Below, piece after piece: positions 8,784 to 20,931 of a stretch of DNA of 64,000 nucleotides. Numbering within the stretch: the stretch's first letter is position 1; every line of letters starts with the position of its first letter. This stretch comes from Candidatus Peregrinibacteria bacterium (lineage in GTDB: Bacteria > Patescibacteriota > Gracilibacteria > Peribacterales > Peribacteraceae), in assembly GCA_030649955.1 (NCBI GenBank), contig JAUSFD010000010.1:171697-235696 (forward strand), read 5' to 3'. The notes below the pieces were generated by a model, which worked only from the letters and a program-made list of their open reading frames with translations, was not told where the DNA came from and did not search any database. A program made the position numbers and the translations under genes.

Positions 8784-10244
8784 ATGAAGACTCCTCTTCG
8801 CGCTGTCCAGCGCTTCATTTCCGTTCCGCTGATCGTCGGCATGATGCTCGGCTCCTTTGCTACAGCCGTCGGCGCTGCGGTGAAGGGCTCCGTTATCTTC
8901 TCCGATGTGCAGCCAGGATCCTTCTACGATGACGCCGTAGGCGAGATGTACGAGCTCGGGGTGATCAAAGGGTACGAGGATGGGAAGTTCGGGCCCAATG
9001 ACTACGTGACACGCGGACAGCTTGCCGTGATGTTCTCCCGGTTCCGGGGTGAAGCCGGAGCAGAGGTCTCTTCCAGCCGCCGCGCACGCAGCTCCAGCAG
9101 CGCGGATGAAGGGGAACTCGAGGAGGACAGTTCTTCCTCCACAGCGGAGAGCAATGCCTCCGTGGGTGCGCAGGGCGCTATCCGGTTCACGACGACCACG
9201 TTCCTCATGAGCGAGGCGGGGCGGACGGCGACGGTGAGTGTGATCCGCACAGGGGGCAAGACGGGGGCGGTATCAGTGGAGTACACGACGTCCGATGGGA
9301 CGGCGACGGCGGGAACGGACTACGAGGCGACATCCGGCAAGATCGAGTACGCAGATGGGGAGACGACGAAGAGCATCACGATTCCCATCAAGGAAGACAC
9401 AAATGGGGAGGGGAACGAGACGTTCAACATTTCACTCTCCTCACCGGGTGGCGGCGCTGTCCTTGGTACACCCAAGGATGCGAAGCTGACGATCGTGGAT
9501 AACGATGCCACTGCGGGCGGCGGCTCCTCCACAACGTCGTCGATTGGCGCCACGACGCCGGGGGCGGGTGTCTTCTCCTTCAATGCCACGGGCTACGGAG
9601 CCATGGAGAATGCTGGTACCGCGACGATCACCGTGCAGCGGACGGGCGGCACAACGGGTGCGGTGACGATCAACTACGCGACGAGCAACGGGACCGCGAC
9701 GAGTGCGGATTACTCAACCACGAACGGGACGCTCAATTTCGCTGCGGGGGAGAGTACGAAGACCTTCAGCGTGACGGTCGTCGACGACGCGACCATCGAC
9801 GGCAACAAGTCCGTGAACTTGACCCTTACGAGCCCCGGAGGCGGCGCAGGCCTGGGGGTGCCGTCGACGGCGCTCCTGACGATCGTCGACAACGAGACGA
9901 CGTCTACGGGGACGGGCTCGTTCAAGTTCTCCGCGGAGACCTTCATCGTCGTCGAGTCCTCTGGGACGGCGACGATCACCGTGCAGCGCGTGGGGGGACA
10001 CCAGGGAACGGTGTCCGTCGCGTACGTCACGAGCAACGGCACGGCCACCTCCGGATCGGACTTTACGGCGACGAACGGCACGCTCACCTTTCTCGCGGGC
10101 GAGGTCGCGAAGACCTTCACTATTCCCATCCTCAAGGATACGATCGCTGAGGAGGAAGAGACCGTGACCCTCAACCTGAACTCGCCCACGAACGGCGCGG
10201 ACATCATGAGCCCGAGCAGCGCGACCTTGAAGATTCAGAGCTAG
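8784..10244 (+). CDS. Secreted surface protein, one SLH and three Calx-beta domains
   Basis: 486 residues. A signal peptide (about 1-32) is followed by one S-layer-homology repeat (about 38-90, with FYDDAVGEMYELGVIKGY and the TRGQLAVMFSRF block), a Ser/Glu-rich linker, then three Calx-beta domains (about 128-240, 260-370, 375-485). Each Calx-beta repeat shows the YTTSDGTATAGTDY-type strand and ends LTIVDNE/D. Such domains bind calcium and serve in adhesion. SLH proteins usually carry three SLH repeats; one suggests either multimeric anchoring or another envelope contact. It is transcribed alone from its own promoter and ends in a terminator. Confidence 0.9.
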   Translation: MKTPLRAVQRFISVPLIVGMMLGSFATAVGAAVKGSVIFSDVQPGSFYDDAVGEMYELGVIKGYEDGKFGPNDYVTRGQLAVMFSRFRGEAGAEVSSSRRARSSSSADEGELEEDSSSSTAESNASVGAQGAIRFTTTTFLMSEAGRTATVSVIRTGGKTGAVSVEYTTSDGTATAGTDYEATSGKIEYADGETTKSITIPIKEDTNGEGNETFNISLSSPGGGAVLGTPKDAKLTIVDNDATAGGGSSTTSSIGATTPGAGVFSFNATGYGAMENAGTATITVQRTGGTTGAVTINYATSNGTATSADYSTTNGTLNFAAGESTKTFSVTVVDDATIDGNKSVNLTLTSPGGGAGLGVPSTALLTIVDNETTSTGTGSFKFSAETFIVVESSGTATITVQRVGGHQGTVSVAYVTSNGTATSGSDFTATNGTLTFLAGEVAKTFTIPILKDTIAEEEETVTLNLNSPTNGADIMSPSSATLKIQS

Positions 10245-10267
10245 CACGTTCCCTTCTACGGATCTCA

Positions 10268-10295
10268 AGCGGCGGGCTCGTCTCGCCGCTTTTTT
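10268..10295 (+). terminator. Intrinsic terminator after the Calx-beta gene
   Basis: A 7 bp stem AGCGGCG/CGCCGCT (10268-10274 with 10284-10290) and nine-base loop are followed by five or more T. Confidence 0.8.
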
Positions 10296-10411
10296 CGTTG
10301 ATTCGTGTCCTCGTTGATTCGTATTTTCCCCTTCAATCGCCTGCGGGCAAGTATGCCCGCGCTCATGGACGGGGGATCGAATAAATGCATCAACAAGGAA
10401 GCGAATCAACG
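10296..10411 (+). repeat. Intergenic long inverted repeat with degenerate arms
   Basis: Arms 10296-10321 (word CGTTGATTCG repeated twice) and 10388-10411 are inverse complements with about three mismatches in 23 bases. It sits between the terminator and ogt. It is one of a series of such structures in the window. Confidence 0.6.
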
Positions 10412-10420
10412 TTCGGGATG

Positions 10421-10426
10421 TATACT
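10421..10426 (+). promoter_or_regulatory. -10 box TATACT before ogt
   Basis: TATACT ends 6 nt before the ATG at 10433 and within the longer alternative ogt frame, which is why the shorter start is preferred. No clear -35 box is seen. Confidence 0.5.
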
Positions 10427-10432
10427 GCTCGC

Positions 10433-10909
10433 ATGCTCGAACTCCAGCGCGCCTGGTACCCCTCCCGCATCGGTACGATCGAAATCGCCGCAACGGAGAA
10501 GGGGATCGTCGACATCTCCTTCGTCGAGGAGCAGCGAGGGGACAATGCAGAGCTCCCGCACCTCCACCTCTGCCTCTTGCAGCTCAAGGAGTACTTCGAG
10601 GAGGGCCGCAGGCAGTTCGACACACTCCCCCTGGCATTCATCGGAACGGACTTCCAGACGCGTGTCTGGGAGGAGACCATGAAGATCCCCTTCGGCGAAA
10701 CCGTCACCTACGGCAAACTCGCCGAACTCGGCGGCTTCGGCGCAGCCACCCGCGCTGTGGGGACCGCGCTTGGCCGGAACAAGCTCGCGATCCTCGTCCC
10801 CTGTCATCGCATCATTCCCGCTTCTGCATCTGGTCCGAAGAGTGGCGAATATGCCTGGGGTGCCTGGCGCAAGGAGTGGCTTTTGCACCATGAACGAGAT
10901 GAGCGGTGA
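10433..10909 (+). CDS. ogt: Methylated-DNA--protein-cysteine methyltransferase
   Basis: 158 residues from ATG 10433 (174 from ATG 10385). Removes alkyl groups from O6-alkylguanine in DNA by suicidal transfer to its own cysteine. The active-site PCHRI motif is present, preceded by FQTRVWEETMKIPFGETVTYGKLA-type sequence, shown here as FQTRVWEE and FGETVTYGKLA, and RAVGTALGRN; the C-terminal GGxxWKxxLL helix appears as YAWGAWRKEWLLHHE. Length is normal for Ogt. It appears to be a single-gene unit. Confidence 0.92.
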   Translation: MLELQRAWYPSRIGTIEIAATEKGIVDISFVEEQRGDNAELPHLHLCLLQLKEYFEEGRRQFDTLPLAFIGTDFQTRVWEETMKIPFGETVTYGKLAELGGFGAATRAVGTALGRNKLAILVPCHRIIPASASGPKSGEYAWGAWRKEWLLHHERDER

Positions 10910-10967
10910 GCTTTGAGCGATGAACAATGAAATTATGCCAAAGCTCATAGCTCACAGCCCAAAGCTC
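10901..10967 (+). repeat. Inverted repeat at the 3' end of ogt
   Basis: Arms 10901-10920 (GAGC/TGAGC words) and 10943-10967 (GCTCA/AGCTC words) are imperfect inverse complements. The first arm begins inside the last codons of ogt. It probably ends the ogt transcript, although there is no T-run. Confidence 0.5.
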
Positions 10968-11008
10968 CTCTCTTCACCAGTACCCTAGCTCCATTGCGTA
11001 TTCTGATG

Positions 11009-11014
11009 TACAAT
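11009..11014 (+). promoter_or_regulatory. -10 box TACAAT upstream of typA
   Basis: TACAAT lies 6 nt before an ATG at 11021 that opens a 23-codon frame overlapping the typA start. No -35 box at the right distance is convincing, so confidence is limited. Confidence 0.4.
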
Positions 11015-11020
11015 AGTAGG

Positions 11021-11078
11021 ATGCTCAGCACTGTCCCTCGGTCTGCTGACCGACGGGCGTTCTCACCCTGCGTGAACC

Positions 11079-11092
<14 letters not shown>
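11021..11092 (+). CDS. Possible 23-residue upstream ORF overlapping typA
   Basis: An ATG 6 nt after a TACAAT box opens a 23-codon frame whose TAA stop lies 14 nt inside typA. If the promoter call is right, this short frame would be translated first on a leaderless message and could couple ribosomes to the typA start at 11079. The peptide itself (rich in Arg, Ser and Cys) resembles nothing. It may simply be the untranslated leader. Confidence 0.25.
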
Positions 11093-12890
<1,798 letters not shown>

Positions 12891-12915
12891 TCAACGGTAA
12901 AGTACTCGAACTCTT

Positions 12916-12994
12916 CCGTTGATTGGTTTACTCGTTTACTCGATTTCTCATCCATTCGAATAAACGAATCAACGAGTAAACGAATAAACGATTG
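12916..12994 (+). repeat. Long inverted repeat between convergent typA and giant gene 1
   Basis: Arm 12916-12943 (TTTACTCG words) pairs with 12955-12994 (CGAGTAAACGAATAAACG words) imperfectly over more than 20 bp. No other feature lies in this 146 nt convergent gap, so it may serve as a two-way terminator. Confidence 0.6.
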
Positions 12995-13036
12995 CCCGTC
13001 CTCCGCGCCCCAGAAAGCCCGCTCTAACAGGTTAGG

Positions 13037-16000
13037 CTATCGCTTTCTGCGTCGTCTCATCCATGCGAATCCTGCCGCCGCTCCTCCTGCCATCACCGCA
13101 ACAGCTGCAGGTCCCTCATCAGAGAGGCGGCCCCCGGTCCCAGGAGTGTTCACGTTCCCCTCCAGGGGCGAGCCATCCCGCGTTCCCAGAGGGAAGCCCA
13201 GGAATCCTGGAACATCGACGGAGAGCACAGGCACATCGACGATGCTCGCACCCACGGGGGACGCTGCGCTCAGTTCTTTCTTGCAGTACCGATCACACCC
13301 ATCCCCACTCACCCTGTTCCCATCGTCGCAGAGCTCCGCACGATCCAGTGTCCCATCCCCGCAACGCGGCAGACTGCAGTCCGTCCTGCACGTCCTGTCC
13401 GGCAGATCACTGTTTCGCGTCCCCTCATCGCACTCCTCCCCGGGGTTCACGACGCCATTCCCACAGGAGCGGTGCGTGAAGCGGCACTTCTCAGGATCGC
13501 ACCCGTAAGGGAGTGCAGAGTCATGGAGCGTGGGTTCACACTGTTCGTTGAGCAACCGTTGCACGATCCCGTCGCCGCAAATCCCCGCCTCCAGGAGGCA
13601 CCCCGCCGAGCACCCATCCCCTTCGCGCACGTTACGGTCATCACACTCCTCCCCCGCGGTGATCATGCCATCGCCGCAGCGAAGAGGATCATCAGTGTCG
13701 AGTCTGCAGTCCGGCGAGCAACCGTCGCCCGGCGCAGTGCCGCCGTCCTCGCACTCCTCCGGAGACTCCAGCACGCCGTTGCCGCACACCTGATAGTCTC
13801 CGGCGTTCCCATCTGTCCTGTCTGTACACACTCCGCCAATGCACACCCCCGGAGCGCACTCCAGATCACTCGTGCACGCACGGCAGCTCCCATCGACGCA
13901 GAGGCCGCTTGGGCACTGATCGTGCGAGGAGCAGGCGATGCACTGACCGTTCTGGCACAGGCCTGTCTCGCAGTCGCTGTGCTGCCTGCACGAGACGCAG
14001 ACTCCTGAAACGCACTGGCCACCGTTGCACTCGGCATCGGAGGAACAGGGGAAGCACCGGCCGTTCTCACACCGCTGACCATTGAGACAGATGCCGCTCG
14101 CGGGACACGTGCAGGCACCGTTCTGGCACAAGCCGGAGAGACACTGGTTATTGTCGGTACAGGATTGGCAGCGTCCGTTCGTGCAAATCTGTCCGCTGGG
14201 ACAGTCATCTTCCTCCTCGCACAAACATTCACCGTCTCTGCACGGGTTGCAGCGCTGGTCCCTACAGACTTGTCCCACGGGGCACTGGTTCGTCGAATCG
14301 CATTCGCATCTGCCATTCCTGCAGATGCCGCTGGGGCACTGATTACCACTCGTACACTCCTCGCAGCGCCTGCGGATGCAGACGAGCCCGGTCGGGCACC
14401 CATCGGTGTTGTCGCAGGAGCACTCACTGCCGGTGCAGTCCACACACCGACCGTTGCGGCACACCTCATCCGCCGGGCAGTCGTCATCGTCGGTGCACTG
14501 CGGCGTACTCGACCAGTGCGAGGCACTAGAGGATCGCGAACTCCCGCTGGAGGGGGTAGATGCATCCGTGTGTGTTGAGCTTGAGGAGGAGCGAGAGGAA
14601 GCGGAGGAAGAGGTGCACTGTGGCAGGACCTCGTAGAGCAGGCGGAAGGTGTCGTGGTGAGGGCGAACTGCCATGTAGAACGGGACGATCGTCGCTCCTA
14701 CACTCGCGAATACTTCATCGTTGTGATTCGCGCCGTAGATGCCATCACCCTGTGATTCGAGGGGGCCAATTTTGTCGTTCTCGAATCCCACGACCTTCAC
14801 GCCATCGAACTCGATCACTCCATACGCCTTCTCAAGGGCATGAGATTGCCGTGGCGGAGTTCCTGGAAGCTGCGATCGGGGCGGATGGTGACCGTACAGT
14901 GAGACTTCCACTTCGCGGTCTTTCCTGCTCACGGAGAGCCCAGGAACATCTATAGATCTCGGCGGATCGATGAGGGATGTCGTAGCATTCATGATGTCGA
15001 ACCACTCTTCGGGCGCGCGAGTTGTTCCATCGCCCAGGAAGATGCGAGGCTGAACGTTGCCGGTACTATCGGTGTTGTAGAGCTCCGAGAAGACTAAGCG
15101 CATGCGGGCAGCCCCATTCCTGCATGTCGACGGAGAGCTCGCACTGCTCGAGGAGGAAGAGCTCGCTCCCAGCACGGAGCAGCGGTAGAGATTGAGTGTG
15201 ACTGCACCCCTGTTGTCCGTGTGGGAAGGATCCTTGAGGTAAAGGTGCGCGTTCGCAGCACCGTTCGGGGGATCGAGGGCGAAGGACGTCGTCTGACCCT
15301 GGGCAGAGCTCTGTGCGGTACTCGCGGTCTGCGCGAAGGTCGCCGCTCCTGTGGGGAGCGCATCATCGACCGTGGCTCCTGCCGTTCGTCGCGTGATGTC
15401 CGTGTGGACCGTCCAGGCGCCATTGGGCGCTTGAGCATCCGTTGCCACCGGGCTCCACGCGTCCCTGATGTAGCGCATACCATACTCACCTCCAGAGAGG
15501 AGGACAGCGTTCCGCGGCGTGGGACCGGAGTGAGCGGGGCTCGTCGCACTGAGCTCGATTTCACTCAGGAGAGTTCCCCCTTTGCCCGGTCCGCAGACCT
15601 GCAGATCGAGACCGCAGGTAGCGGACTTGTCAGAGCAGGAGCAGAACCGGTTCTCGACGGCGTTCGTCTGGAAGCTCAGACCATCGGTGAAGGTGACTGT
15701 TGCTTGGTTACGGATCACCGTTCCGATCGGGCAGTCTGCACGGGGCCAGATCATGAAGGATACCATCATCACGTTCTCGTCCCTCGTGACGCGCAGGTTC
15801 TCGCAGGTGATCACGCGACCCTCGACTTTGCAGCTCTCGGGCTCGAGGAGCGTAATGGTGCTGGGATCGAGGCAGGGGTGAAGTTCGTCGCGGAAGGTGA
15901 AGACTCCTCCCGCTCTGTTCGTCTGGTGCCCAACAGCGTGGATGTAGAGGAGACCGTCCGCTTTGCAGATCGGCCCCTGCGGTGAGACAACTTTGCTCTG

Positions 16001-19000
16001 ACACGCGTTCGTGAACGTCTCTGTCACCGTGTTGTTCGCGAGGTTGGGATCCGTGGACTGCGGTGTGCGCACGGTCGTCGTGCGCGTGCTGCCCGGTGGC
16101 CCAGACATCTTCGGCCACGAGGCGAAGTCCGAGTTCGGTGGCATGGCGATACCGTTCGTATCCCAGATGATCGTGTTGCCCACACGCGTCACCTTGCCGT
16201 GGCCCAGCATCTGCTTCATATGTCCTCTCTGCCCAATGACGGGGCCCATGATGTCACCCTGGTACTCGACTCCCTCTCCGAGGGCGACCTCCACGATCGC
16301 GGAGGGAGCAGTATCCGGCCCATTGTTGACAGCATGGATGTCGCAGCGGCGAATGCCCTGGAAGCACCCGCATCCCACACGGAGGAAGAAATCCGTGATG
16401 AGATCTGAGCTATCGGACGAGATGGAGGAAGATGACCCTCCCTCCGTGCATTGGCAGGTGCTGATGCGACAGGTAGCGGCGTTGCCCTGGAGCGCGCACA
16501 GCGGATGACTGAGGGCCGCGTTGTAGGTCATGCCCTGCGGCAGGATATCGCGCACCAGGACATCGTCGATCGGATACGGGCAGTTGTTGCGCACGGTCAC
16601 GGCGTACGTCGTCTGGCCACCACGCGTGACGGTCGGCGATCCCGTCTTCGTGACGGAGAGGCAGGATCCTGCGGAGGAGCGGGAGGACGATGCGGGAGGA
16701 GTGCAGGAGGCTGCACACTGTTGCTGCGTCATTGAGCACCCGAAGCCGAGCTGACAGCGATTTCCCGTGCAGCAGTATCCGGCGGGATCCACGATGACGG
16801 AGAGGGAGGAGCTCGAACGCGAGGTCGTTGAGCTCGATCGCGGTACCGAGCTCGTTGGGGGAGCGGAGGACACCACCGAACCCTCGCACCGGTGGATTTG
16901 CACGCGCACCGCACCGCGATTGTCGTTGATCACCCCGTCGTTGAGGTAGACGTAGAGATTCTGCTGTCCTGGCTGCTCATCGATCTGCACGTACAACGGC
17001 ACGTTACGAGCCGCATCCTCCGCGAGAGCGCCGTTCTGGTAGAAGACAATCTGTCCGTTCTGCACTGCACCGACGTGGGTGGACTGGAGCGAGCTGCCGC
17101 GGAGGTACGCGACGTTCGCCAATGATGTCCACGCCTTGCCAGGTCCCCCGATGCTGCCTACAGAGGTATCGACGGCATCGGAGTTCCAGTAGCTGATCGC
17201 CCCATCGACGACGCGCAAGCGGTACTTCCCAGCCGGAAGACCGAACCCATTCCGTGGAGTGGGTCCCACGAACGTGGAATTCGACGCGATGACCTGCGTC
17301 GTTTGCACGAGTGTCGGGTTCAGGCATTCGACACTGGGAGAAGAGATGGAAGAAGCTGCGGAAGAAGAGGCCGCTGCCAAATGTGCTCGACAAATGACGG
17401 CGGCGTGACCCTCCTCCCCACCATCACCGATGCCATCGAACCTGCGACCGCTATTGTCGAAGTAATGGATCTTCTGGTGGAGGTATGGGCCGGGGCCCTG
17501 GCAATCCCTATCCAAGCTGATTCTATGTCCTGCCGTACGGTACGCGTCCAACGTTGTGCTGTTGCAGAGATCATTCGTGGCGATGTACCGATAGCCGGAC
17601 GTCAGTGGGCGCACGAGTGTTTCGATGGCGGCCGTCGTGAAATTATCGGGGCGGAGCTTCTCCAGACCACAATCCGCCGCCGCGCTCGCCAATGCCCCCG
17701 CACTCACGATCGTATCCCAGTACACGATACTCGTTCCCTTGCCGCTCGGGCCGATGTGGGGCGCAACCGTGAGTCCAAGAGCATCCCCAACGCAACGCAC
17801 GCGTGGATCCTGAGGATCGCACAGAGGCTCCGGGGGGACAGTGCTCGGCGTGATGTTCATGCGCACACAGCTCGCTTCGCCATCGTACGTAATATAACTG
17901 GTACGGCATACCTGTCTCAGGCCAGCATCCGCAAACTCCGGAATGCACTGGGACGTGTACTCGGCCGGATTGCCGCACGGCGAGTAGCCGGGGCAGCAGA
18001 TGACTCTCTCCCCCGCATTGCCGCAGGAGGGACTGCACGACGCAGGGATGGCAGTCGGCGACTGCCCCGCCGCGACGGTCTCCGTGGTATCCGTGAGACT
18101 CAAGCAGCCGGTATCGTGCGGGAAGTCCATGAGACCGTCGCCATCATCATCGAGTTGGTTATTGCAGGCGGGGGAGCCGGCGACTTGTGCGGTGAGGAGA
18201 GAGGGCGGCAACCCGCTATCCCGTGAGAGAGTGGCATCATCAGACGTGCACGAATTCCAGAGGAAACCCCGCTCGAACGTACACTGGTCGCGCGGGCACT
18301 TCCCCTGGTCGCAGGCGGTGAAGAGGCCTTTCCCGCAGAGGCTGCAACCATCGATGGACTCCACATCATGATCAGTGGTGCGCCCATTGCCGAAGAGCGA
18401 GCCGAGGAGGGAGAAGAAGCCTCGGCGATCCTCCGCAGTTGGGCAGAGCACCTGGGTCAGCACGGGATTGCTCTGCACGGTGATCGCACTCCCATTGCCC
18501 CTCCCCGATACGACAGCTTGATCCGTGGCAGTCGCGTTGCAAGCGAGTGCATTCGTCGCATTGAAGACGAGAGTGAACGTGTACGACGCGCCGGGGAGGA
18601 GCTGGCCACCCCCGCACGTCTGTCCTTGTAGGCAGGAGAGTCCTGGCTCGCCGCACTGCTCGTTCGCATCAATCCTCGCGTTTCCGCAGAGTGTTACTGC
18701 GCTGGCGGACCGACTGGATTGCGATGTGACGGGCACCACACACTGGCAGGTCGACCTGTTGCAGACCTGGTTCGTATCGCATGTGCCGCCACCCTGCGCG
18801 CTGCGCGAGCTCACCGGTGTCGTATCACTCACGCACCCCGCACACACACCACCGCATCCCTCCTGCGTACACTGGCCGAAGACGGTGAGCCGGTCGCCCG
18901 GGACGCAGTCGATGAGGAGGCGAGCGCAGAAGCCGTCCGCGTTGTACCCCGTGCAGACCGTCCCCTGTGGGCAGGCCCCTCCCACTTGTGCCGCAAGGGT

Positions 19001-20923
19001 AGCCTTTGCTACCCCCACTGTTGTGTTACGACAGGTGTTGTCCTGCGGGCACGACGTGCAACTCGCCCCACACCGGCTGCAGCATCCATTGCCAATGTCG
19101 ATGGGCGTATCGAAGCAGACCGCTTGCGGGCAGATCACCTCGCCGCAGGGGAGAGTACCCGCGGGGCACGTGGTCTGCGGAGGGGGAGTCGAGGACCGGG
19201 AGCCACCGACGCAGGTACGATCCTGCGGACATGTGGTGCAACTCGCTCCACACCTGTTGCAGCACCCGTTGCCGATGTCGATGGGCGTGTCGTTGCACAC
19301 TGCTTGGGGGCAGATAGCCTCGTTGCAGGGAATCGTGCCCTGGGGACAGGATCCTCCTCCCGAATCCGGGGGCGGCGGCGAGCTCGATGTTTGCCCCCCG
19401 CAGAGAGCGTGCTGGGGACACGTGCTGCAGCGCGGACCACAGGAACAGCAGCCATTGCCCTGGTCTATGGCAGTATCGATACACAGTGCCTGTGCACAGA
19501 GGATCTGGTCGCACCGGGTTGTGCCCGTAGGACAGGTAATTTGCACAGAGGATGCGGAAGCGGTGACGGGTGCGGGACAGAGGTGGATCACGTAGCTGCA
19601 GTTGCCGTCCCGAGAGCGTTCGCAGCGCGCTCCGGACCACGTGCCATCCGAGCAAAGTCGGTCAGGGATCCCAGGATGGGGACCGCACTCCGCGGTCGTG
19701 CACCCGGCAACGCTCGAAACAGGACAGTCGCGGATGACGTATCCACAATTGCCGTTCGCTTGCCGCTCGCAGCGCGCGCCGGCGGTGGAGCCATCCGGAC
19801 AGATCCGGTCAGAGATCCCGGGATGGGGACCGCAGGCACCGGGAGCACACGCTCCCCCAGTCCCTGAAGAAGAGGTGAAGAAGATTGGAGCGCGACAGCA
19901 GATCGTCCCTGCGCCACAGCGCTGGCCCGTCTCGTACCCTGTGGGACACTGCGAGCCCGCGAGGCACTGGAATCCCTGTGGGCAGAGGGTGTCGAGGATG
20001 TCGGGTCCGCCGCCTTCGTCACATTCCTCCCCAGCATCGACAACTCCATCACCGCAGAGACCATTGGCGACAATTGTTCGTGACGATGCTGACGACGTGG
20101 TCCCCCCCTCTGCGATGCAATCCCCGCAGCACGCAGCAATGCACACTGTCGCACCTGGTGGACAGCAGGAGAGGCAGTCCCCTCGCTCGGTCGTGCAAAT
20201 TTGCCCTGCGGTGCACTCGAAAGTGCCGAGACAGCGGGAGAATCCGGAGGGGGCGGATGCACGCGATGCAGTGGATGCTGTGGATGCAGTCGAGGAGGGG
20301 ATGTTGGGGCGGATGCACACAGAGATGCCGTGGCCTCTGTTCATGATACGGCTCACGGTGCACACCGTCCCCATTACTCCTGTCGTGCCATTGCGCATGC
20401 AACGCATCGCTACTGTCCCAAGGCTCGTCACTTCTCCCACGTGATGCACCGAACCATCGGACCAGCGGCATCCCAATTCCTCTCCTCCGCAGCAGGTGGG
20501 GGTCGTGCCAGAGCAGATGGGATTGGTCGATGTGCACGTGGATGCAGACGATGCACTCGACCCCGCACTGGAGTCGCTCTGCTCACACACCGCAGCGACC
20601 AGCGACTCTGCGGGTGGGGGGGCATTCGAGAGGCAGGTGGGGTGCGTGGGATTTCCACCAGGGGACAAGGGTCTGCAGGCGGGATCGGAGCCGGCTGTGC
20701 ACACGACGGAGAAGCCGCTGTCGCACACGATAACGCCGTTCTCGCACCGTGCAGGTCTCCTTGGCTTGCCGGGAGGCTGCTCCGCCAACTGCGCGACGAG
20801 GGCCGGATCATTCAGGAGATCTCCGCGCACGGGCGCAGGAGAACCACTTCTCGACACCACGAGTGCAATAGTGAGGATAGTCAGCGCTCCGGCGACAAGC
20901 CCGATGAGAGTACGACTCCTCAT
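13037..20923 (-). CDS. Giant Cys-rich surface protein 1 (2628 aa)
   Basis: Secreted, membrane-anchored modular protein. It starts with a signal/anchor helix (about 8-25). The body has many Cys-rich modules and poly-Ser linkers: repeated CGxHPGIxDRxCxDG modules, CPxGTxPCxExICPQAVCxDTPIDxGNGCC modules, one DUF11-type repeat (CLSVTKTGSPTV), at least two beta-sandwich modules ending DNRGAVxV-x4-RC, a CPxxxVCxNGxC array near 2150-2330, then five DUF4215-type Cys repeats. It ends in a Gly/Ala helix and a RRRRKR tail. The last 250 residues match giant protein 2, so the pair arose by duplication. TACAGT ends 8 nt before the ATG. Adhesion or cell-cell contact is likely; no enzyme domain is seen. Confidence 0.88.
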   Translation of the reverse strand: MRSRTLIGLVAGALTILTIALVVSRSGSPAPVRGDLLNDPALVAQLAEQPPGKPRRPARCENGVIVCDSGFSVVCTAGSDPACRPLSPGGNPTHPTCLSNAPPPAESLVAAVCEQSDSSAGSSASSASTCTSTNPICSGTTPTCCGGEELGCRWSDGSVHHVGEVTSLGTVAMRCMRNGTTGVMGTVCTVSRIMNRGHGISVCIRPNIPSSTASTASTASRASAPSGFSRCLGTFECTAGQICTTERGDCLSCCPPGATVCIAACCGDCIAEGGTTSSASSRTIVANGLCGDGVVDAGEECDEGGGPDILDTLCPQGFQCLAGSQCPTGYETGQRCGAGTICCRAPIFFTSSSGTGGACAPGACGPHPGISDRICPDGSTAGARCERQANGNCGYVIRDCPVSSVAGCTTAECGPHPGIPDRLCSDGTWSGARCERSRDGNCSYVIHLCPAPVTASASSVQITCPTGTTRCDQILCAQALCIDTAIDQGNGCCSCGPRCSTCPQHALCGGQTSSSPPPPDSGGGSCPQGTIPCNEAICPQAVCNDTPIDIGNGCCNRCGASCTTCPQDRTCVGGSRSSTPPPQTTCPAGTLPCGEVICPQAVCFDTPIDIGNGCCSRCGASCTSCPQDNTCRNTTVGVAKATLAAQVGGACPQGTVCTGYNADGFCARLLIDCVPGDRLTVFGQCTQEGCGGVCAGCVSDTTPVSSRSAQGGGTCDTNQVCNRSTCQCVVPVTSQSSRSASAVTLCGNARIDANEQCGEPGLSCLQGQTCGGGQLLPGASYTFTLVFNATNALACNATATDQAVVSGRGNGSAITVQSNPVLTQVLCPTAEDRRGFFSLLGSLFGNGRTTDHDVESIDGCSLCGKGLFTACDQGKCPRDQCTFERGFLWNSCTSDDATLSRDSGLPPSLLTAQVAGSPACNNQLDDDGDGLMDFPHDTGCLSLTDTTETVAAGQSPTAIPASCSPSCGNAGERVICCPGYSPCGNPAEYTSQCIPEFADAGLRQVCRTSYITYDGEASCVRMNITPSTVPPEPLCDPQDPRVRCVGDALGLTVAPHIGPSGKGTSIVYWDTIVSAGALASAAADCGLEKLRPDNFTTAAIETLVRPLTSGYRYIATNDLCNSTTLDAYRTAGHRISLDRDCQGPGPYLHQKIHYFDNSGRRFDGIGDGGEEGHAAVICRAHLAAASSSAASSISSPSVECLNPTLVQTTQVIASNSTFVGPTPRNGFGLPAGKYRLRVVDGAISYWNSDAVDTSVGSIGGPGKAWTSLANVAYLRGSSLQSTHVGAVQNGQIVFYQNGALAEDAARNVPLYVQIDEQPGQQNLYVYLNDGVINDNRGAVRVQIHRCEGSVVSSAPPTSSVPRSSSTTSRSSSSLSVIVDPAGYCCTGNRCQLGFGCSMTQQQCAASCTPPASSSRSSAGSCLSVTKTGSPTVTRGGQTTYAVTVRNNCPYPIDDVLVRDILPQGMTYNAALSHPLCALQGNAATCRISTCQCTEGGSSSSISSDSSDLITDFFLRVGCGCFQGIRRCDIHAVNNGPDTAPSAIVEVALGEGVEYQGDIMGPVIGQRGHMKQMLGHGKVTRVGNTIIWDTNGIAMPPNSDFASWPKMSGPPGSTRTTTVRTPQSTDPNLANNTVTETFTNACQSKVVSPQGPICKADGLLYIHAVGHQTNRAGGVFTFRDELHPCLDPSTITLLEPESCKVEGRVITCENLRVTRDENVMMVSFMIWPRADCPIGTVIRNQATVTFTDGLSFQTNAVENRFCSCSDKSATCGLDLQVCGPGKGGTLLSEIELSATSPAHSGPTPRNAVLLSGGEYGMRYIRDAWSPVATDAQAPNGAWTVHTDITRRTAGATVDDALPTGAATFAQTASTAQSSAQGQTTSFALDPPNGAANAHLYLKDPSHTDNRGAVTLNLYRCSVLGASSSSSSSASSPSTCRNGAARMRLVFSELYNTDSTGNVQPRIFLGDGTTRAPEEWFDIMNATTSLIDPPRSIDVPGLSVSRKDREVEVSLYGHHPPRSQLPGTPPRQSHALEKAYGVIEFDGVKVVGFENDKIGPLESQGDGIYGANHNDEVFASVGATIVPFYMAVRPHHDTFRLLYEVLPQCTSSSASSRSSSSSTHTDASTPSSGSSRSSSASHWSSTPQCTDDDDCPADEVCRNGRCVDCTGSECSCDNTDGCPTGLVCIRRRCEECTSGNQCPSGICRNGRCECDSTNQCPVGQVCRDQRCNPCRDGECLCEEEDDCPSGQICTNGRCQSCTDNNQCLSGLCQNGACTCPASGICLNGQRCENGRCFPCSSDAECNGGQCVSGVCVSCRQHSDCETGLCQNGQCIACSSHDQCPSGLCVDGSCRACTSDLECAPGVCIGGVCTDRTDGNAGDYQVCGNGVLESPEECEDGGTAPGDGCSPDCRLDTDDPLRCGDGMITAGEECDDRNVREGDGCSAGCLLEAGICGDGIVQRLLNEQCEPTLHDSALPYGCDPEKCRFTHRSCGNGVVNPGEECDEGTRNSDLPDRTCRTDCSLPRCGDGTLDRAELCDDGNRVSGDGCDRYCKKELSAASPVGASIVDVPVLSVDVPGFLGFPLGTRDGSPLEGNVNTPGTGGRLSDEGPAAVAVMAGGAAAGFAWMRRRRKR

Positions 20924-20931
20924 GATGCCCT